Below, in pieces: positions 63,087 through 64,000 of a DNA stretch of 64,000 nt (the first letter of the stretch is position 1; the number at the start of each line of letters is the position of its first letter). Source of the DNA: an uncultured Paracoccaceae bacterium (GTDB lineage: Bacteria; Pseudomonadota; Alphaproteobacteria; Rhodobacterales; Rhodobacteraceae). A model generated the notes under the pieces. It saw nothing but the letters and a program-made list of their open reading frames with translations, did no database searches and was not told the origin of the DNA. The stretch lies in contig CANLQK010000003.1 of the NCBI GenBank assembly GCA_947493255.1, positions 62,001 through 126,000 of the forward strand. The letters run 5' to 3'. The position numbers and the translations under genes were made by a program.

Positions 63087-64000
63087 GTGCCGATCCGGAT
63101 AGCGCTGATAGCAGATCCTCACCTTTGTATCCAAGCTCGTAGGCGCAATGTAATGTCTCTATGGGATAGAAAGTTATGGGCAAACATTGACGTTGTCGGT
63201 CCAAGTTCCAAACCTGAAAGCGCAGAAAAGCACCATTTTTCGTTCTTGAAGCCTGCAAGTTATGATGACGTACCTTTGCTCGCCGCTGCAGACTTTCTTG
63301 AAGAGTTTTCGAGTGAACTCGACTTACTAGTCGTTCTCGGTGATCTCGCAACCACCGGGCTTGACGATGATCTAGCCGTTGCGGAGCAGGTCTTCCTTGA
63401 TAGTAAAACCAAGGAACACTTGAACGCAGCTCTTGAGCCGCGCTTGGGTGGTTTAGGTATTCCATTACACGTGATCCCGGGAAACCACGATCGATATAAA
63501 GATGATTTCGCGACCCCAGGCTGTGCGAAGTTCGATGAGGTTTTTCATGCGATCTATAAGCCGAATAAGGGTGTCTGTTCGGAGAAATTGCAGAGTGATA
63601 ATATTTCGGTTGGTTTAATTTCAGCTGATTTTTGCTTTGCAGACGGCAGCGATCCTGGATACTTGCGGCGCTTGGGCCGTGGTGCCGTTGATGACGTTAT
63701 TCTGAGTGAACTGGATTTTCAGACCCGGAAGTGGCAAAGGGAAAATCCCGAGATGCCTGTAATTTGGGCGCTTCACTTTTCGCCTGCCGATGGGGTCTCA
63801 ACCGCCCTTGTATTGGAGGAACGTGAGAAGGTGACGCATTTGGCCAAGCAGCTTGGTGTCAAACATATCTTTTGTGGTCATACTCACGTAAATAAACGGC
63901 AAGTTGGAACACATCCCCATATTTACTGCGCAGGTAGCGTTTCCGCGATTGACTCAACTGATAATCATTTCATCCATATCTGCTCAATCGATCGAAGCAG
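63087..64000 (+). CDS. Metallophosphoesterase, cut by window edge; cassette gene 3
   Basis: A calcineurin-like phosphoesterase, 304 residues visible, continuing past the right edge. All metal motifs are present: DPH (10-12), GDLATTG (85-91), GNHDR (132-136), LHF with His 230, and GHTH (264-267). The GTG start at 63087 follows gene 2's stop after 2 bp. It could cleave nucleic acid, a cyclic nucleotide or another phosphodiester. An insertion of about 60 residues lies between the first two motifs. It is unlike the YfcE-type protein at 12012. Confidence 0.88.
   Translation, partial: MPIRIALIADPHLCIQARRRNVMSLWDRKLWANIDVVGPSSKPESAEKHHFSFLKPASYDDVPLLAAADFLEEFSSELDLLVVLGDLATTGLDDDLAVAEQVFLDSKTKEHLNAALEPRLGGLGIPLHVIPGNHDRYKDDFATPGCAKFDEVFHAIYKPNKGVCSEKLQSDNISVGLISADFCFADGSDPGYLRRLGRGAVDDVILSELDFQTRKWQRENPEMPVIWALHFSPADGVSTALVLEEREKVTHLAKQLGVKHIFCGHTHVNKRQVGTHPHIYCAGSVSAIDSTDNHFIHICSIDRS

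Larger units (their letters stand above)
57816..64000 (+). mobile_element. Genomic island integrated at tRNA-Ser (left end only)
   Basis: Signs of integration: tRNA gene with intact 3' end, an integrase reading away from it within 150 bp, an excisionase-like HTH gene, a replication-initiator-like gene, several unknown genes, and A+T-richer DNA than the chromosome to the left. The attachment core is probably within the tRNA 3' part. The right end and second attachment site are outside the window, so the size is unknown. Confidence 0.8.

Noticed and set aside
1-64000. CRISPR array, rRNA operon or complete insertion sequence
   Set aside because: No regularly spaced identical repeats with spacers, no rRNA-like tracts, and no intact transposase with terminal inverted repeats were seen.

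Overview
The window is chromosomal DNA of an alphaproteobacterium of the order Rhodobacterales, most likely the marine roseobacter group. The evidence is the gene order (miaB-phoH-ybeY-corC-lnt-metK; aroA-cmk-rpsA-ihfB-lapA-trpF-trpB; irr beside fabA-fabB-fabI) and a SAM/SAH-type riboswitch directly before metK, an RNA class known mainly from this order. Genes are densely packed, with many 1-4 bp start/stop overlaps.

Layout. 1-3.4 kb: phospholipid synthesis (CDP-diglyceride synthase, acyltransferase) and a PspA envelope-stress unit apparently controlled by a neighbouring TetR repressor. 3.5-11.9 kb: a minus-strand block of peripheral metabolism (enolase-superfamily dehydratase, Zn alcohol dehydrogenase, TetA-like efflux pump, alpha/beta hydrolases, nuclease/phosphatase, serine/threonine dehydratase, haloacid dehalogenase). 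12-20.3 kb: mixed single genes, including a hydrolase without its nucleophile serine and an AraC regulator divergent from a secreted hydrolase. 20.3-25.8 kb: fatty-acid synthesis (fabI, fabB, fabA), pyrE, irr and a secreted lectin-like protein. 25.8-27.9 kb: a degenerate REP-associated transposase-like protein and two poorly known genes. 28-39.3 kb: core block miaB to cmk, interrupted after miaB by two envelope proteins that share a small Cys/Trp motif. 39.3-43.8 kb: accessory genes inserted between cmk and rpsA. 44-49.3 kb: rpsA, ihfB, lapA, trpF, trpB, rpiB. 49.3-55.9 kb: a serine hydrolase, pth, rplY, lactate dehydrogenase-like gene, trpA and ychF. 55.9-56.8 kb: a long non-coding gap. 56.8-57.6 kb: a LysR regulator.

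From 57.7 kb to the right edge lies an integrated genomic island. A tRNA-Ser(GCU) gene is followed by a P4-type tyrosine integrase, an unknown gene, an excisionase-like HTH protein, an HUH replication-initiator-like protein, and a tightly coupled three-gene cassette: a small helical protein with a COMM-domain-like C-terminus (tentative), an unknown 317-residue protein, and a metallophosphoesterase cut by the window edge. This cassette is the best candidate for an undescribed system, perhaps defence or element maintenance. No function is demonstrated.

Other notable signals: an 11-bp-period repeat array present twice, 51 kb apart, in 3' flanks of genes; TGAAC-N3-GTTCA operators around the psp promoter; and a minus-strand terminator in the 55.9-56.8 kb gap that has no recognised gene upstream of it.
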